A DNA stretch of 64,000 nt from Lysobacterales bacterium (GCA_014946745.1 JADCRD010000001.1:744001-808000); one strand, 5' to 3'. Positions 10,055-18,693 are shown, numbered from the stretch's first letter. The notes: generated by a model from the sequence alone, not told the origin. Translations and numbers: made by a program.

Positions 10055-10783
10055 TCAGGCGCCGCGATCCACCAGGGTGCCGATCGGTTCGCCGCGCAGA
10101 ATGCGCATCAGATTGCCGGGCACGCCCATGTCGTAGACCCGCATCGGCATGCCGTAGTCGCGGCACAGGGCAATCGCGGCGGTGTCCATCACCTGCAGGT
10201 TGCGGGTGATGACGTCCTCGTAGCTCAGGCGCTCATAGCGCTTTGCATCGGGGTTCTTCTTCGGGTCGGAGTCGTAGACACCGTCGACCTTGGTCGCCTT
10301 CAGCATCAGGTTGGCGCCGATTTCGACCGCACGCAGGGCGGCGGCGGAGTCGGTGGTGAAGAACGGGTTGCCTGTGCCGGCCGCAAAGATCGCGATGCGG
10401 CCTTTCTCGATATGGCGTACGGCGCGGCGGCGGATGTAGTCCTCGGCGACCGCGTTGATCTTGATGGCGCTCATGACCCGGGCATAGCCGCCGATCTTCT
10501 CGATCGCGTCCTGCATCGCCAGCGCATTCATGATCGTCGCCAGCATGCCCATGTGATCGCCGGTAACGCGATCCATACCGGCGGCGGCGAGGCCCGCGCC
10601 GCGGAAGATGTTGCCGCCGCCGATGACCAGGCCGATCTCGGCGCCAGCGCGGCTGGCGTCCAGCACCTCCTGGGCCAGCCCGCGGATGACCTCAGGGTCG
10701 ATGCCGTAGTCGAAGCGCCCCATCAGGGCTTCACCGGAGAGCTTGAGCAGGACGCGTCGATACTTCAGGGGGGCGCTGTTCAC
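10055..10783 (-). CDS. pyrH: PyrH, UMP kinase
   Basis: Hexameric amino-acid-kinase-fold enzyme phosphorylating UMP to UDP for pyrimidine nucleotide synthesis. The product has [47 protein letters not shown] and [16 protein letters not shown], all typical. I choose a GTG start at 10783 ([12 protein letters not shown], 242 aa) because GGAGAG lies about 5 nt upstream. A TTG at 10804 would add seven residues (CRRRAP-type) that are not family-like. rpsB and tsf, which usually precede pyrH, are not here; hslR is upstream instead. Confidence 0.95.
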   Translation of the reverse strand: MNSAPLKYRRVLLKLSGEALMGRFDYGIDPEVIRGLAQEVLDASRAGAEIGLVIGGGNIFRGAGLAAAGMDRVTGDHMGMLATIMNALAMQDAIEKIGGYARVMSAIKINAVAEDYIRRRAVRHIEKGRIAIFAAGTGNPFFTTDSAAALRAVEIGANLMLKATKVDGVYDSDPKKNPDAKRYERLSYEDVITRNLQVMDTAAIALCRDYGMPMRVYDMGVPGNLMRILRGEPIGTLVDRGA

Positions 10784-11138
10784 TGGGGCTCTCCGGCGGC
10801 ACAAAACCGCCGCATTCTAGCGGTTCACGACGATCTCTGCTGCACAGCGGTGCAGGGAATGCGAAGAAGATGGGGCCGGGTTGGACCTTTCGGGGGCTTC
10901 GTGAGCGGTATGCCGGCAGGCGTCGGCAAGTGACGGCCCTGCATCGAGCCATAGGGTGGGCCCTGGCCCACCACGGACTCGACCACGCTTCGTGAATGGG
11001 CGCGGGGACGGTTGGCCTCCACGCCGTCACGGCTCTGGATGAGGGATGCGCGGCGCAAGGGTTTCACGCGCCATACGCGCGAAGCGTGATGCGTCAAGGG
11101 TGCGGTGGTGTCCGGCTCAGGGTGGGGCAGCGCCCACC
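10784..11138. other. 355-bp intergenic region between hslR and pyrH with hairpin repeats
   Basis: No credible gene is present. It presumably carries the promoter of the pyrH operon, but I see no clear consensus. Two hairpins built on AGGGTGGG are visible (10945-10981 and 11119-11140). A stretch rich in CGCGAAGCGTGATGCGTC-like sequence lies between them. The look is that of dispersed intergenic repeat DNA. Confidence 0.5.
10945..10981. repeat. Palindromic GGTGGGCC/GGCCCACC element
   Basis: GGTGGGCC and GGCCCACC face each other across 2 nt, with further outer pairing CGAG/CTCG. The same AGGGTGGG core recurs in the hairpin at the hslR stop about 150 bp away. This looks like a short dispersed palindromic repeat; genome-wide copy number cannot be seen here. 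Confidence 0.5.
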
Positions 11139-11143
11139 CTAGA
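11116..11143 (-). terminator. Hairpin at the end of htpG-hslR
   Basis: AGGGTGGG (11119-11126) pairs with CCCACCCT (11133-11140), with CTC/GAG extending the stem past a bulge. It overlaps the hslR stop codon. There is no T-run, so intrinsic termination is only possible. Confidence 0.45.
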
Positions 11144-11558
11144 GCATCTCGATGTCGCCGAGCGCGCGGATCAGGCGGCGCGCCTTCTTGTTGGGGCGCT
11201 TTTCCGGCGGCTGGTAGCCGGCGCGCTCGGCGGCGCGCTGCGCGGCCAGTTCGAGGCGACGCGCTTTCGAGGCTTCGGATTCGAGGTAGAGAGCCTGCGC
11301 GATCGGAGCCGGGCCGCGGGTGTCCGAGAGCCCGAGCACTTCGACTTCGTAGCGCTCTCCCGCGCGTTCGATCAGCAGCTTCGTGCCGATGCGCACGCTG
11401 CGCGAGGCCTTGGCGGGTTGGCCGTCAACCTCGATCCGGTGCGCCTCGATCTGTGCCTTGGCCAGCGCGCGAGTCTTGAACCAGCGCGCGGCCCACAGCC
11501 AGACGTCGAGGCGGACGCTGTCCGCTCCGACGTCGGGTGTCATGCTCGCCCCGCTCAC
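11139..11558 (-). CDS. hslR: HslR/Hsp15-like S4-domain RNA-binding heat-shock protein
   Basis: Hsp15 binds free 50S subunits carrying nascent chains and helps rescue aborted translation after heat shock. The 139-aa product has an N-terminal S4 domain (VRLDVWLWAARWFKTRALAKAQIEA) and a basic tail (KRPNKKARRLIRAL), as in E. coli Hsp15. The GTG start overlaps the htpG stop (GTGA); an ATG at 11543 is an alternative. Pairing with htpG behind a sigma-32-like promoter supports the heat-shock role. Confidence 0.88.
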   Translation of the reverse strand: MSGASMTPDVGADSVRLDVWLWAARWFKTRALAKAQIEAHRIEVDGQPAKASRSVRIGTKLLIERAGERYEVEVLGLSDTRGPAPIAQALYLESEASKARRLELAAQRAAERAGYQPPEKRPNKKARRLIRALGDIEML

Positions 11559-13444
11559 GCCGCCAGCAGCAGACGGTTGACGCGGCGGATGAAGCCGGCC
11601 GGGTCCTCCAGCGGCGCGCCTTCGGCCAGCTGGGCCTGCTCGAACAGCACCATCGCCAGCTCGGTTCGGCGCTCGCCCTCGGCTTCGGCCTCGAAGCGCT
11701 TGAGCAGCGCGTGCTGCGGATTGATCTCGAGGATCGGCTTGGCCACGGGCACCTCGTGACCGGCCGCGCGCATCATCCGCTGCAGGTGCAGGGCCATGTC
11801 GTACTCCTCCAGCACCAGGCAGGAGGGCGACTCGGTCAAGCGCTGCGACACCCGCACCTCGCGCACGCGCTCGCCGAGTGCGGCTTTCAGCGCGTCGACC
11901 AGCGGAGCGGCGGCCTTGCTGGCTTCCTCGTGCTGCTTCTTCGCCTCTTCCGCGTCGGGCAGGTCGCCGAGGTCAAGCTCGCCCTTGGCGATGTTCTTCA
12001 TCGGCTTGCCGTCGAACTCGCGCAGATAGCCGCTCATCCACTCGTCGATGCGTTCGTGCAGCAGCAGCACTTCAACTCCGCGCGCCTTCAGCGCCTCCAG
12101 CTGCGGGCTGTTCGAGGCTGCAGCCCAGCCGTCAGCGGTGAGGAAGTAGATCGCTTTCTGCCCCGCGGGCATGCGCGCGACGTAGTCTTCGAGCGAATGC
12201 AGCTCATCGGCCTTGGCGCTCTTGGTGCTGGCAAAGCGCAGCAGCCTGGCGATGCGCTCTGCATTGGTCGTGTCTTCGCTCACGCCCTCTTTCAGCACGC
12301 TGCCGAAAGCGTTCCAGAAGCTCAGATACTTCTCGCCCTCCTCGCGGGCCAGGCGGTCCAGGAGGTCGAGCGTGCGGCGGGTCACCGCCGACTTGAGCTT
12401 CTCGATCTGGCGGTTGTTCTGCAGCAGTTCGCGCGAGACGTTGAGCGGCAGGTCGTCGGAGTCGACCACGCCGCGCACGAAGCGCAGGTAGCTCGGCAGC
12501 ATCTGCTCTGACGCGTCCATGATGAAGACGCGCTTGACATAGAGCTTCAGCCCCTTGCGCTGATCGCGGTCGAACTGGAAGTCGAAGGGGGCGCGCTCGG
12601 GTACGAACAGCAGGCTGGTGAAGTTCTGGTTGCCCTCGACGCGATTGTGGGTCCAGGCCAGTGCGTCGGCGAAGTCGTGGCTGATGTGCTTGTAGAAGGC
12701 CTGGTACTCAGCGTCCTGGATTTCCGCCTTGGGCAGAGTCCAGAGGGCCTTGGCCTCGTTGAGGGTTTCAAGCTCGGGTGCGGTCGCTTCCTCGCCGTCC
12801 TTGGCCTCGACCGGCTTGGCCATGCGGATCGGAAAGGCGATGTGATCGCTGTAGCGGCGCACCAGGGACTTCAGCGTCCAGGCCTGCAGGAATTCGTCTT
12901 CTTCGGGCTTCAGGTGCAGGATCACCGAGCTGCCGCGCTGCGCCCGTTCGGCGGGTTCTACGGTGAATTCGCCGCTGCCGTCCGAGCTCCAGCGCCAGGC
13001 GTGGTCGCTGCCGGCTCGACGACTGATCATGTCGACGCGATCGGCAACAATAAAGGCCGAGTAGAAGCCGACGCCGAACTGGCCGATCAGCTGGGCGTCG
13101 CCCTTCTGCGCCTCGGACAGCTGCGCCATGAAGGCGCGCGTACCCGAGCGGGCGATGGTGCCCAAGTGCTCGATCAGCTCTTCCCGGCTCATGCCGATGC
13201 CGGTGTCGCGGATCTCCAGCGTGCGGGCCTCGGCATCCACCACCAACTCGATCGCCGGGTCGCCGTCGCCGCCCAGCAGGCTGGCGTCGGTGACCGCTTC
13301 GAAGCGCAGCTTGTCGCAGGCGTCCGAGGCGTTGGAGATCAGCTCGCGCAGGAAGATCTCCTTGTGCGAGTACAGCGAATGGATGACGAGCTTCAGGACC
13401 TCGCGGGTCTCGGCCTGGAAGGCGTGGGTCTCGACCTGGCTCAT
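11555..13444 (-). CDS. htpG: HtpG, Hsp90-family chaperone
   Basis: ATP-dependent dimeric cytosolic chaperone. The 629-aa product has the GHKL ATPase signatures in order: ELISNASDACDKLR, the DTGIGMS segment and GQFGVGFYSAF. The middle domain includes LPLNVSRELLQNN, and the C-terminal dimerisation region follows. Length matches the family (about 625-640). A sigma-32-type promoter lies 54-83 bp upstream and hslR is translationally coupled downstream. Confidence 0.97.
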   Translation of the reverse strand: MSQVETHAFQAETREVLKLVIHSLYSHKEIFLRELISNASDACDKLRFEAVTDASLLGGDGDPAIELVVDAEARTLEIRDTGIGMSREELIEHLGTIARSGTRAFMAQLSEAQKGDAQLIGQFGVGFYSAFIVADRVDMISRRAGSDHAWRWSSDGSGEFTVEPAERAQRGSSVILHLKPEEDEFLQAWTLKSLVRRYSDHIAFPIRMAKPVEAKDGEEATAPELETLNEAKALWTLPKAEIQDAEYQAFYKHISHDFADALAWTHNRVEGNQNFTSLLFVPERAPFDFQFDRDQRKGLKLYVKRVFIMDASEQMLPSYLRFVRGVVDSDDLPLNVSRELLQNNRQIEKLKSAVTRRTLDLLDRLAREEGEKYLSFWNAFGSVLKEGVSEDTTNAERIARLLRFASTKSAKADELHSLEDYVARMPAGQKAIYFLTADGWAAASNSPQLEALKARGVEVLLLHERIDEWMSGYLREFDGKPMKNIAKGELDLGDLPDAEEAKKQHEEASKAAAPLVDALKAALGERVREVRVSQRLTESPSCLVLEEYDMALHLQRMMRAAGHEVPVAKPILEINPQHALLKRFEAEAEGERRTELAMVLFEQAQLAEGAPLEDPAGFIRRVNRLLLAA

Positions 13445-13497
13445 GGGGCCTCCGGGTTCAGGTGGGGATCATGGGCGCGTTCGCGCCAGCCGGAGCG

Positions 13498-13527
13498 GGA
13501 TGGGGCGGGATTGGGGGGAATTCAAGG
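13498..13527 (-). promoter_or_regulatory. Sigma-32-like heat-shock promoter of htpG
   Basis: On the minus strand CTTGAAT is followed after 14 nt by CCCCATCC, close to the RpoH consensus CTTGAAA-N11-16-CCCCATnT. The predicted transcript would start roughly 45 nt before the htpG ATG. Position and match fit a class of gene known to be RpoH-driven. Confidence 0.7.
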
Positions 13528-13742
13528 GGCAAGAGTGAGGGGGGCAGCGAGGAGTGACAAGTGAGAGGGATGCGATGTGGCGCGGCGCAAGACTGTGCGA
13601 TGGAGAGGTTCGTTATCTCCATCGCGGAGAACCCGTCGGCAAAGCGCAGCAACTGGACGGCTGCGGCATGGCGTAGTCAGCCTCTGGGGGCGGCGGCGAT
13701 TGGAGATGCAGCGTATCGGTGACCGACTGCGTCTCTCACTCC
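13528..13742. other. Intergenic region upstream of htpG
   Basis: No gene is supported. The stretch holds purine-rich GAGTGAGG/GAGGAGTGA-type units near 13534-13570 and a complementary CTCTCACTCCTC unit near 13733, which could be the two ends of a degenerate repeat element. Confidence 0.35.
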
Positions 13743-14888
13743 TCAATTGTCGCTCCGCCACTCACTCCTGCTCAAAAGCACCAGCGTCTCGAAATGCGCC
13801 GTATGCGGAAACAGGTCCAGCACCTGCGCTTCGACGGCCTCGAACGAGGGCAGGCGGGCCAGGTCCGCTGCGAGACTGTCGACGTTACAGCTGGAATAGA
13901 TCAGTGTGCTTGCGGGGCTGGCCTCGATGGCAGCGCACAGCTCGGCGCCGATCCCGCGCCGCGGGGGATTGACGAGGATGGCATCGACCGTACCGGCCAC
14001 GGCCGCCGCCGCGCTGGCGTCGGCGATCTCGAAGCGTATGTTGGCAAGGCCCAGCTCGGCGGCCGAGCGCTGGGCGCTGGCGATGGCCGCGGCGCTGATC
14101 TCGCGGCCGATGACTTCGCCCGCATGCGCTGCACAGTGCAGGGCGAAGCCACCGACCCCGCAGTACAGGTCCAGCAGGCGCAGGGGCTTGAGTTCGGCGA
14201 TCCAGCGCGCCGCCCGCGCGTACAGCGCCGCGGCCAGCTCCGTGTGGGTCTGGAAGAAGCTGCGTGGCTGCAGATGCAGCGGAATGCCGTTTAGGACCAT
14301 GCGCAGGCTGTCGGGCCCTGGCAGCAGGATCTCGGTGTCTCCCTCCAGCACGGCCTTGTGCTCGGGCTGCAGGTTCACCGAGACTGGGCCGAGCATGGGC
14401 AGCACCTCGCGCAGCGCCGGCAGATGCTTCTCGATGCGCGACAGCGGCTCGCGCGAGCGCAGCACGAAGCGCAGCCCCAGCTTGCCCGAAGGTGCGATCG
14501 TCAGCAGCAGATACTTGAGTTCGCCGCGGCGCGCGGACAGCGAGTAGGGCGTGATTCGCGCCGAACGGATGAAGTCGCGCAAAGGCGCGAACGCTGCTTG
14601 CAGACCCGCTGGATAGAGCAGGCAGTCGGCCAAGTCGACCGCATGGTCCTTGAGATCCACCAAACCAAGCACTGGCGCATCGATCGTCCCGCCCACCGCC
14701 ATCTTGGCCTTGTTGCGGAAGCCGCCTGCGGCACTGGCCATCGGCGCCAGCCAGCGCAGGCGCGGGCCCTGGATGCGCGACTCCGCCAGCGCTTGCTTGT
14801 CGGCCAGCTGCTCCGCATAGCTGCGCTCGATCCAGGCGCAGGAGCGACAGCGCGCAGCAGCGAACTGCGGGCAGTGGGTGCGGAGCAT
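13743..14888 (-). CDS. rlmC: RlmC-type 23S rRNA (uracil-5-)-methyltransferase
   Basis: SAM-dependent m5U methylation of 23S rRNA (U747 in E. coli). The product (about 381 aa from ATG 14888) has an N-terminal Cys cluster (HCPQFAAARCRSC, plus the Cys of LADCLLYP) expected to hold a 4Fe-4S cluster. The SAM motif is LDLYCGVGGFALHCA, followed by VNPPRRGIG and the catalytic SSCNVDSLAADL. I favour the start at MLRTHCPQF because homologues begin next to the first Cys. The open frame extends to 14921 through a GGGATTC repeat. Confidence 0.88.
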   Translation of the reverse strand: MLRTHCPQFAAARCRSCAWIERSYAEQLADKQALAESRIQGPRLRWLAPMASAAGGFRNKAKMAVGGTIDAPVLGLVDLKDHAVDLADCLLYPAGLQAAFAPLRDFIRSARITPYSLSARRGELKYLLLTIAPSGKLGLRFVLRSREPLSRIEKHLPALREVLPMLGPVSVNLQPEHKAVLEGDTEILLPGPDSLRMVLNGIPLHLQPRSFFQTHTELAAALYARAARWIAELKPLRLLDLYCGVGGFALHCAAHAGEVIGREISAAAIASAQRSAAELGLANIRFEIADASAAAAVAGTVDAILVNPPRRGIGAELCAAIEASPASTLIYSSCNVDSLAADLARLPSFEAVEAQVLDLFPHTAHFETLVLLSRSEWRSDN

Positions 14889-14895
14889 GGGCATT

Positions 14896-14910
14896 GGCGA
14901 TTGGGGATTC
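14896..14910 (+). repeat. Single GATTGGGGATTC repeat unit upstream of rlmC
   Basis: GGCGATTGGGGATTC matches the unit seen in multiple copies at 33428-33455, 33571-33591 and 46013-46035. Here it is a lone unit just before the rlmC start. Confidence 0.5.
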
Positions 14911-14957
14911 ACAGCCGACATGTGCGAGCGCGAGGTGGGGCCAGCTTGGGGCTGGGC

Positions 14958-15542
14958 TCAGTCGCGCGCGTCCTCGCCGTCCTCGGCCTCGTCATCCGCG
15001 TTGTCCTGCTGGGCCTTGAGCTGGGCGTCATCGAGGCCGCGCAGCAGCTTGAACAGCTCGCGGTAGGCCGCGGGTGGCCGCTGGGCGGCGCGCTCGTCGC
15101 GCGCCTTGCGGATCAGCTGGCGCAGCTGCTGGCGATCGGCCTCGGGATAGGTCTCGATCACCTCGGTCAGTGCCGACTCGTCGTCGATCAGACGGTCGCG
15201 CAGGGCTTCGAGGCGATGGAAGCGGGCGTTCTCGCGGCGCTGGGTGTCGCGGTCGATCTCCAGGTGGGCGCGGATGGCGTCAACGGCGTCCTCGTCGCGG
15301 CGCAGCAGCTTGGCCAGGTACTGGGTCTCCCGCTTGCGGGCGATGTGCTGGGTGATGCGTCGCGTATGCTGCACGGCCGCGCGCAGGGCATCGTCGAGCG
15401 GCACCTTCTTGAGCTGGGTGTCGGACAATGTGACCAGCCGCTCGGCCAGTTCGAATACGGCCAGGGCGTCGCGGCGCTGCTGGCTGCGGCTGGGGCCGCG
15501 GTCTTCCAGATCAAATTCTTCGCTGTCGTCGTGACGGTTCAT
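14958..15542 (-). CDS. darP: DarP/YjgA family 50S ribosome assembly protein (DUF615)
   Basis: E. coli YjgA/DarP associates with late 50S precursors and peptidyl-transferase-centre maturation. The 194-aa product starts MNRHDDSEEFDLEDRGPSRS and shows the highly charged helical pattern of the family (SRSQQRRDA, LPLDD-like KVPLDDALR, RRITQHIARKRETQYLAKLLRR), ending in an acidic tail. The start at 15542 is preferred over an upstream frame that runs into the pmbA promoter region. It is divergent from pmbA with a 40-bp gap; this pairing is common in proteobacteria. Confidence 0.9.
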   Translation of the reverse strand: MNRHDDSEEFDLEDRGPSRSQQRRDALAVFELAERLVTLSDTQLKKVPLDDALRAAVQHTRRITQHIARKRETQYLAKLLRRDEDAVDAIRAHLEIDRDTQRRENARFHRLEALRDRLIDDESALTEVIETYPEADRQQLRQLIRKARDERAAQRPPAAYRELFKLLRGLDDAQLKAQQDNADDEAEDGEDARD

Positions 15543-15582
15543 GGCGGGCGCCGGCGGGGTCCAAACCAGCAAGGATACGTGA

Positions 15583-16944
15583 GTGGGCGCACAAGCTCTT
15601 TCAATCGATGCATCGATGGCGCGGCTGGCCGAGCTGGCCGAGGACGCGCTGAAGCGCTGCAGGGCGCTCGGCGCGGATCAGGCCGAAGTCGGAGTCAGTG
15701 AAGACTCGGGGCTCTCCGTCAACGTGCGCATGGGCGAGGTCGAGACCGTCGAGCACACGCGTGATCGCGGGCTGTCAATCACGGTCTACTTCAGCGGCCG
15801 GAAGGGCAGCGCGAGCACGGCCGATCTGGATCTCGCGTCGATCGAGACCAGCGTGCAGCAGGCCTGTGCCATTGCTCGCCACACCGAGTCCGACCCCTGT
15901 GCGGGCCTGGCCGATGCCGACCGCATGGCGCGAGAGTTCCCCAATCTCGATCTCTGGCACCCCTGGGGCCTGAGTGCGGATGCCGCGGTTGAGCTCGCGC
16001 TGGCCTGCGAGGCCGCAGGCCGTTCGCTGGATCCGCGGGTGTCGAACTCGGATGGCGCCTCGGTGAGCACCGGTACCAGCCTCGGCATTTACGCCAACTC
16101 CCATGGGTTCCTCGGCGCTGAGCGCAGCACCAGCCACTCGATCAGCTGCTCGCTGATTGCCGGCGAGAGTGATGGCATGCAGCGCGACTACTGGTACAGC
16201 AGCGCCTGCGCGGCAGCGGACCTTGAGGACGCCGCCAGCATCGGCCGTCGCGCGGCCGAACGCGCGCTACGCAGGCTCGATCCGCGCGAGGCGCCGACCG
16301 GCGAGTTTCCGGTGCTGTTCGCACCCGAAGTAGCGCGCAGCCTGATCGGTCACCTGCTGTCGGCGGCCTCGGGAGGCGCCCTGTACCGCCGCGCCTCCTT
16401 TCTGCTTGATGCCTGCGGTGAGCAGATCCTGCCGGCCTGGCTGCAGCTGCGCGAACGCCCGCGCATCGCGCGCGGACTGCGCTCGGCCAACTTCGACGCC
16501 GAAGGCGTCACCACGGTCGATTCCGACCTTGTGCGCGATGGCGTGCTGACGCGCTACATCCTCGGTAGCTACAGCGCGCGCAAGCTGGGCTTGTCCAGCA
16601 CCGGCAACGCCGGCGGCGTGCACAACCTCATCGTCGAAGGTCGCGGCGAGCGCTTCGAAGCACTGCTGGGCGGTATCCGCCGCGGGCTCCTGGTCACCGA
16701 GCTGATGGGGCAGGGTGCCAGTACCATCACCGGCGACTACTCCCGCGGTGCCGCGGGCTTCTGGATCGAGAATGGTGAAATCGCATGGCCTGTCGACGAG
16801 TTCACTATCGCCGGCAACTTGAAGTCGATGTATCGCGATATCGAGGCAGTCGGTTCCGATGTCGACCCGCGGTCACATATCCGCACTGGCTCCATCCTGA
16901 TCGGGCGCATGACGGTCGCCGGCGGCGGGGAATCCTCTTCTTGA
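15583..16944 (+). CDS. pmbA: PmbA/TldE metalloprotease-complex subunit
   Basis: Forms a heterodimeric protease with TldD. In E. coli it matures microcin B17 and degrades CcdA. The 453-aa product matches the family: DQAEVGVSEDSGLSVNVRMGEVETVEHTRDRGLSITVY at the N terminus, and a C terminus with GNAGGVHNLIVEG, LLVTELMGQG and RTGSILIGRMTVAGG. The start is a GTG at 15583; ATG 15616 is an alternative. The partner tldD is not in the window. TldD/E also mature peptide antibiotics, so a link to the RiPP cluster at 52-64 kb is possible but purely speculative. Confidence 0.93.
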   Translation: MGAQALSIDASMARLAELAEDALKRCRALGADQAEVGVSEDSGLSVNVRMGEVETVEHTRDRGLSITVYFSGRKGSASTADLDLASIETSVQQACAIARHTESDPCAGLADADRMAREFPNLDLWHPWGLSADAAVELALACEAAGRSLDPRVSNSDGASVSTGTSLGIYANSHGFLGAERSTSHSISCSLIAGESDGMQRDYWYSSACAAADLEDAASIGRRAAERALRRLDPREAPTGEFPVLFAPEVARSLIGHLLSAASGGALYRRASFLLDACGEQILPAWLQLRERPRIARGLRSANFDAEGVTTVDSDLVRDGVLTRYILGSYSARKLGLSSTGNAGGVHNLIVEGRGERFEALLGGIRRGLLVTELMGQGASTITGDYSRGAAGFWIENGEIAWPVDEFTIAGNLKSMYRDIEAVGSDVDPRSHIRTGSILIGRMTVAGGGESSS

Positions 16945-17037
16945 GCTTTCCTTGACATCCGTGGCCGCGAGCGCGACAACGTACGGGCTGTAGGGATACC
17001 GCCCCGGTTGAAACCACCCCCTTGCAAGGAGCTGACG

Positions 17038-17463
17038 ATGAGCGACGCGCCCGAATCCTCGAACATTCCCTTCGCTCAGCCGCCGGAGCCGCCGGTTGGC
17101 CTGAGCCCCGACAACAGCGAGAAGCAGTTCGCGCTGTTTGTGCATCTGTCGGCGCTGCTGGGCTTCTTCATTCCCCTGGCGAACATCCTGGCGCCGCTGG
17201 TGCTTTGGCAGATCAAGAAGAACGAGTCCGCCTTCATCGACGACCAGGGCAAAGAAGCCGTGAACTTCAATCTCACGCTGTTCCTGGTGGGGCTGGCTCT
17301 GGTGGTGCTGACGGTGATCAGTTTCGGCCTCGGTATCTTCATTACGGCGCCTCTGGGCTTGGCGCTGTGCGTGGCCTGGCTGATCCTGGCGATCCTCGGC
17401 GGCATCAAGGCCAACGAGGGCGTCGCCTATCGCTATCCGTACATCCTGCGGCTGATCAAGTAA
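17038..17463 (+). CDS. DUF4870-type small membrane protein
   Basis: A 141-aa protein of unknown function. It has a short acidic/Pro-rich N terminus, then SEKQFALFVHLSALLGFFIPLANILAPLVLWQIKK, the hallmark of DUF4870 (Tic20-like) proteins, and further hydrophobic helices ending GVAYRYPYILRLIK. The ATG at 17038 is preceded by AAGGAG. A TTGACA at 16952 could be its -35 box, but I find no good -10. A 12-bp hairpin follows the stop. Confidence 0.8.
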   Translation: MSDAPESSNIPFAQPPEPPVGLSPDNSEKQFALFVHLSALLGFFIPLANILAPLVLWQIKKNESAFIDDQGKEAVNFNLTLFLVGLALVVLTVISFGLGIFITAPLGLALCVAWLILAILGGIKANEGVAYRYPYILRLIK

Positions 17464-17483
17464 GCCAGGCTCCGCAACGCGTC

Positions 17484-17512
17484 CGAACGCCCCGCCTTGC
17501 GCGGGGCGTTCG
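17484..17512 (+). terminator. Hairpin after the DUF4870 gene
   Basis: CGAACGCCCCGC (17484-17495) pairs perfectly with GCGGGGCGTTCG (17501-17512) over a 5-nt loop, starting 20 nt after the stop. There is no T-run. Confidence 0.6.
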
Positions 17513-17574
17513 CATTCGCGGGGTCTGCACGGGCCGCTATGCTTGGCGGCCGCCCTTCTCGCATGGATCTGTGC

Positions 17575-18063
17575 ATGCCCTACACCCCCATCGTCGCCAC
17601 GCTCGGCTATGTGCTTTCGCCCGACGGTCACCGCGTGCTGATGGTCCACCGCAACGCGCGTGCCGACGATCAGCACCTGGGCAAGTACAACGGTCTCGGC
17701 GGCAAGCTTGAGCCGATGGAAGACATCGCTGCCGGCATGCGCCGCGAGATCCGCGAGGAAGCCGGCATCGAATGCGTGTCGATGCAGCTGCGCGGCACCC
17801 TCAACTGGCCGGGTTTCGGAAAGCGGGGAGAGGATTGGTTGGGCTTCATCTTTCTCATCGACCGTTTCCAGGGTGAAGTGCCACCACGCAACGATGAGGG
17901 CGATCTCGTATGGATCGAGCGTGAGCGCCTGATGGAGCTGCCGATGTGGGAGGGCGACCGCCACTTTCTTCCGCTGGTCTTCGACGCCGATCTGCGCCCC
18001 TTTCACGGCGTCATGCCCTACAGCGAAGGGCGCATGCAGAGCTGGAGCTACAGCCGTCTCTAG
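17575..18063 (+). CDS. Nudix hydrolase, MutT-like 8-oxo-dGTP diphosphatase type
   Basis: A 162-aa Nudix protein. The Nudix box is visible at about residues 42-64 (GGKLEPMEDIAAGMRREIREEAGI, matching Gx5Ex7REUxEExGU). The N terminus MPYTPIVATLGYVLSPDG and the KYNGLGGK segment resemble the 8-oxo-dGTP diphosphatase group. An ATG four codons upstream (17563) is an equally available start. Substrate is inferred from family resemblance only. Confidence 0.82.
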   Translation: MPYTPIVATLGYVLSPDGHRVLMVHRNARADDQHLGKYNGLGGKLEPMEDIAAGMRREIREEAGIECVSMQLRGTLNWPGFGKRGEDWLGFIFLIDRFQGEVPPRNDEGDLVWIERERLMELPMWEGDRHFLPLVFDADLRPFHGVMPYSEGRMQSWSYSRL

Positions 18064-18090
18064 CCCGCTTCACGGCGCATTGTTCAGGAA

Positions 18091-18119
18091 TTGCTAAGCC
18101 TGAACCGCTTGGCTATAGT
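18091..18119 (+). promoter_or_regulatory. Sigma-70 promoter of csrA
   Basis: TTGCTA (18091-18096), a 17-nt spacer and TATAGT (18114-18119). The transcript would have a leader of about 145 nt before csrA, long enough for leader control. Confidence 0.65.
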
Positions 18120-18273
18120 CCCCCGGACATGTCACACGCGCTGCGTGTGCACTAGGGAAGGCCGGCATGGCCGTAGGGCGACGCAAGACACCGCGACAGG
18201 TTCGAGCGCAGAGAGTGTCGCGTCGGGGGTGATGCGCCCAAGGCCCTGCGAAACAGGCGCAAGGAGAGGTGGC

Positions 18274-18483
18274 ATGCTGATTCTGACTCGCCGCGTAGGC
18301 GAAACCTTGATGATCGGTGATTCGATCACCGTGACGGTGCTGGGCGTGAAGGGCAACCAGGTCCGTATCGGAATCGGTGCGCCCAAAGATGTCGCCGTGC
18401 ATCGAGAAGAGATCTATCAGCGCATCCGCTCGGAGGGCGCTGACGCGCAGAAGACACCAGCCGATGGCGAACAGTCCGCTTGA
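18274..18483 (+). CDS. csrA: CsrA/RsmA carbon storage regulator
   Basis: Dimeric RNA-binding protein that recognises GGA motifs in mRNA leaders and controls translation of metabolism, biofilm and virulence genes. The 69-aa product begins [16 protein letters not shown] and contains [28 protein letters not shown], with the conserved RNA-contact residues near each end. The ribosome binding site AAGGAGAGG itself holds a GGA, which would allow autorepression. A sigma-70-like promoter lies about 155 nt upstream and tRNA-Ser(GCT) follows. Confidence 0.97.
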   Translation: MLILTRRVGETLMIGDSITVTVLGVKGNQVRIGIGAPKDVAVHREEIYQRIRSEGADAQKTPADGEQSA

Positions 18484-18489
18484 TCAGGC

Positions 18490-18518
18490 TTTACCAGTGC
18501 GCGCGGCTCGTCTATAGT
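18490..18518 (+). promoter_or_regulatory. Promoter of tRNA-Ser(GCT)
   Basis: TTTACC, a 17-nt spacer and TATAGT, placed about 45 nt before the mature tRNA 5' end and just after the csrA stop. Confidence 0.6.
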
Positions 18519-18564
18519 TGCGCGCTCTGCGGTGCCGGGCTCATTGCGCGGCACCTGCAAATTC

Positions 18565-18657
18565 GGAGAGATGCCCGAGAGGCCGAAGGGGCTCCCCTGC
18601 TAAGGGAGTATAGGGTCAAAAGCTCTATCGAGGGTTCGAATCCCTCTCTCTCCGCCA
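18565..18657 (+). tRNA. tRNA-Ser (GCT anticodon)
   Basis: A 93-nt class II tRNA. The acceptor GGAGAGA pairs with TCTCTCC before G-CCA. Anticodon loop CTGCTAA sits on the stem CTCCC/GGGAG, with a long variable arm and T-loop GGTTCGAATCC. It reads AGC/AGU. CCA is encoded. Confidence 0.96.
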
Positions 18658-18665
18658 GATGCACA

Positions 18666-18693
18666 TCGAGGGGGCCGAAAGGCCCCCTTCGAT
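18666..18693 (+). terminator. Terminator after tRNA-Ser(GCT)
   Basis: ATCGAGGGGGCC - GAAA - GGCCCCCTTCGAT: a GC-rich hairpin with a GNRA-type loop directly after the tRNA, followed by a short T-rich stretch. Confidence 0.75.
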
